15,230 nt of DNA from Gemmatimonadaceae bacterium. GTDB lineage: Bacteria > Gemmatimonadota > Gemmatimonadetes > Gemmatimonadales > Gemmatimonadaceae. The DNA lies in assembly GCA_025357975.1 (NCBI GenBank), contig JANYKY010000052.1, positions 1 through 15,230 on the forward strand. The letters are read 5' to 3'. The translations under genes were made by a program, and so were the position numbers. The stretch's first letter is position 1, and every line of letters starts with the position of its first letter. Positions 14,616 through 15,230 of the stretch are shown here, piece by piece. A model generated the notes under the pieces. The model had not been told where the DNA came from. It saw only the letters and a program-made list of their open reading frames with translations, and ran no database searches.

Positions 14616-14657
14616 ATATTTGAACCTAACGCGGCAAGCGGGCGCCGCAATCGCGCG

Positions 14658-15230
14658 CTATCTCGTCGTTTCCGGTGCTGCGGTTCGCTCCCCGGAGATT
14701 TCTGTCTGCGCGCCATAGGCGTTGATCACCGCGTGAGCAGCTTCGGCGGGGTCGTCCGTAAGGATCATGAGATCGATGTCGCCCGGAGAAATCTTTTTCT
14801 CGGCGAGCACGCGCGTCTGAAGCCAGCGAAGAAGGCCGGCCCAGTAGTGGCGGCCAAAGAGAATAACCGGGAATTGATAGATCTTGCCCGTTTGAATGAG
14901 GGTTATGGCTTCAAACAGCTCGTCGAGGGTACCGAATCCGCCCGGGAAGATGATGAACGCCACCGAATACTTGATGAACATCGTCTTGCGAACGAAGAAA
15001 TACCGGAAGCGAACGAGAGTGTCCACGTAAGGGTTCGCGCCCTGTTCGAACGGCAGCTCGATGTTGCATCCGATAGAGCGTCCGCCCGCCAGATGGGCGC
15101 CTTTGTTGCCGGCTTCCATGATTCCCGGGCCAGCCCCGGTAATGATGGAGAATCCCGCCACGGCGAGCAGCCGGGCGACTTCTTCAGCGGCCTTGTACAT
15201 CGGATCTTCCGGAGAGGTTCTCGCAGATCC
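14658..15230 (-). CDS. LOG family (TIGR00730-type) Rossmann-fold protein, N-terminus beyond right edge
   Basis: About 190 residues are visible. The frame continues upstream of the internal ATG at 15198-15200 as GSARTSPEDP, a family-like stretch, so the real start lies outside the window. The protein is of the LOG family, once annotated as lysine decarboxylase; characterised members are nucleoside-5'-monophosphate phosphoribohydrolases, such as cytokinin-activating LOG. Counting from Met 15200: ITGAGPGIMEAGNKGA at 20-35, Arg71 in VRKTMF, and PGGFGTLDE at 86-94 with the catalytic-type Glu94. The last 25 residues are a polar, probably flexible tail. The sequence predicts a cytoplasmic nucleotide-binding enzyme; the physiological substrate in bacteria of this kind is unclear. 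A terminator follows 42 bases after the stop. Confidence 0.93.
   Translation of the reverse strand, partial: GSARTSPEDPMYKAAEEVARLLAVAGFSIITGAGPGIMEAGNKGAHLAGGRSIGCNIELPFEQGANPYVDTLVRFRYFFVRKTMFIKYSVAFIIFPGGFGTLDELFEAITLIQTGKIYQFPVILFGRHYWAGLLRWLQTRVLAEKKISPGDIDLMILTDDPAEAAHAVINAYGAQTEISGERTAAPETTR

Noticed and set aside
14555..14716. N-terminal extension of GreA
   Set aside because: It crosses the intrinsic terminator and the end of the upstream gene, and GreA proteins begin at the chosen Met.
1..15230. Search for CRISPR arrays, tRNA/rRNA genes, transposases, phage or toxin-antitoxin genes
   Set aside because: No regular direct repeats, tRNA-like cloverleaf, integrase/transposase motifs or paired toxin-antitoxin frames were seen on reading; nothing points to a mobile island.

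Overview
The window is about 15.2 kb of moderately GC-rich bacterial chromosome, densely packed and apparently all vertically inherited housekeeping and catabolic genes. I see no insertion sequence, phage gene, CRISPR array, tRNA or rRNA. The gene content (FadI/FadJ, membrane-linked dehydrogenases, exported M14 peptidase, membrane-anchored alpha/beta hydrolase, GTG and TTG starts, 4-base overlaps) fits an aerobic free-living heterotroph. I favour a Gemmatimonadota-like soil or sediment bacterium. That is an inference from memory of similar proteins, not a demonstrated placement.

Layout, left to right. (A) 1-2511, minus strand: a [2Fe-2S] thioredoxin-like ferredoxin, a 61-residue charged protein with a perfect ribosome binding site, a strong hairpin terminator, an unknown 112-residue protein, a TerC/Alx-type membrane protein, and an unrecognised gene running off the left edge. 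(B) 2596-5076, plus strand: a tightly coupled trio of two-domain rhodanese, OsmC-like thiol peroxidase and membrane-anchored alpha/beta hydrolase. It diverges from the ferredoxin across an 84-base gap with a promoter built on a small palindrome. (C) 12587 down to 5080, minus strand: a six-gene operon, fadI-fadJ-M14 peptidase-proline dehydrogenase-unknown-rsgA. Junctions are 4-base overlaps or gaps of 2-3 bases. (D) 12625-14109, plus strand: glpD, divergent from fadI across only 37 bases. (E) right end, minus strand: a LOG-family (TIGR00730-type) nucleotide-binding protein entering from the right edge, a strong terminator, then greA, whose 3' end overlaps the 3' end of glpD by 23 bases.

Regions C and D form one catabolic neighbourhood. 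Fatty acids go through beta-oxidation (FadI/FadJ), proteins or peptides are cut outside the cytoplasm (M14 enzyme with signal peptide), proline is oxidised by a flavin-dependent dehydrogenase, and glycerol-3-phosphate by GlpD. Together this looks like scavenging of lipid and protein from dead cells, feeding electrons to the quinone pool. Region B with the ferredoxin looks like sulfur and peroxide handling.

I found no clearly new multi-gene system. The most useful leads are an apparently leaderless divergent promoter between fadI and glpD, a GlpD lacking about 15 residues after its ATGPW motif, and several conserved-looking proteins of unknown function, including the partial gene at the left edge.
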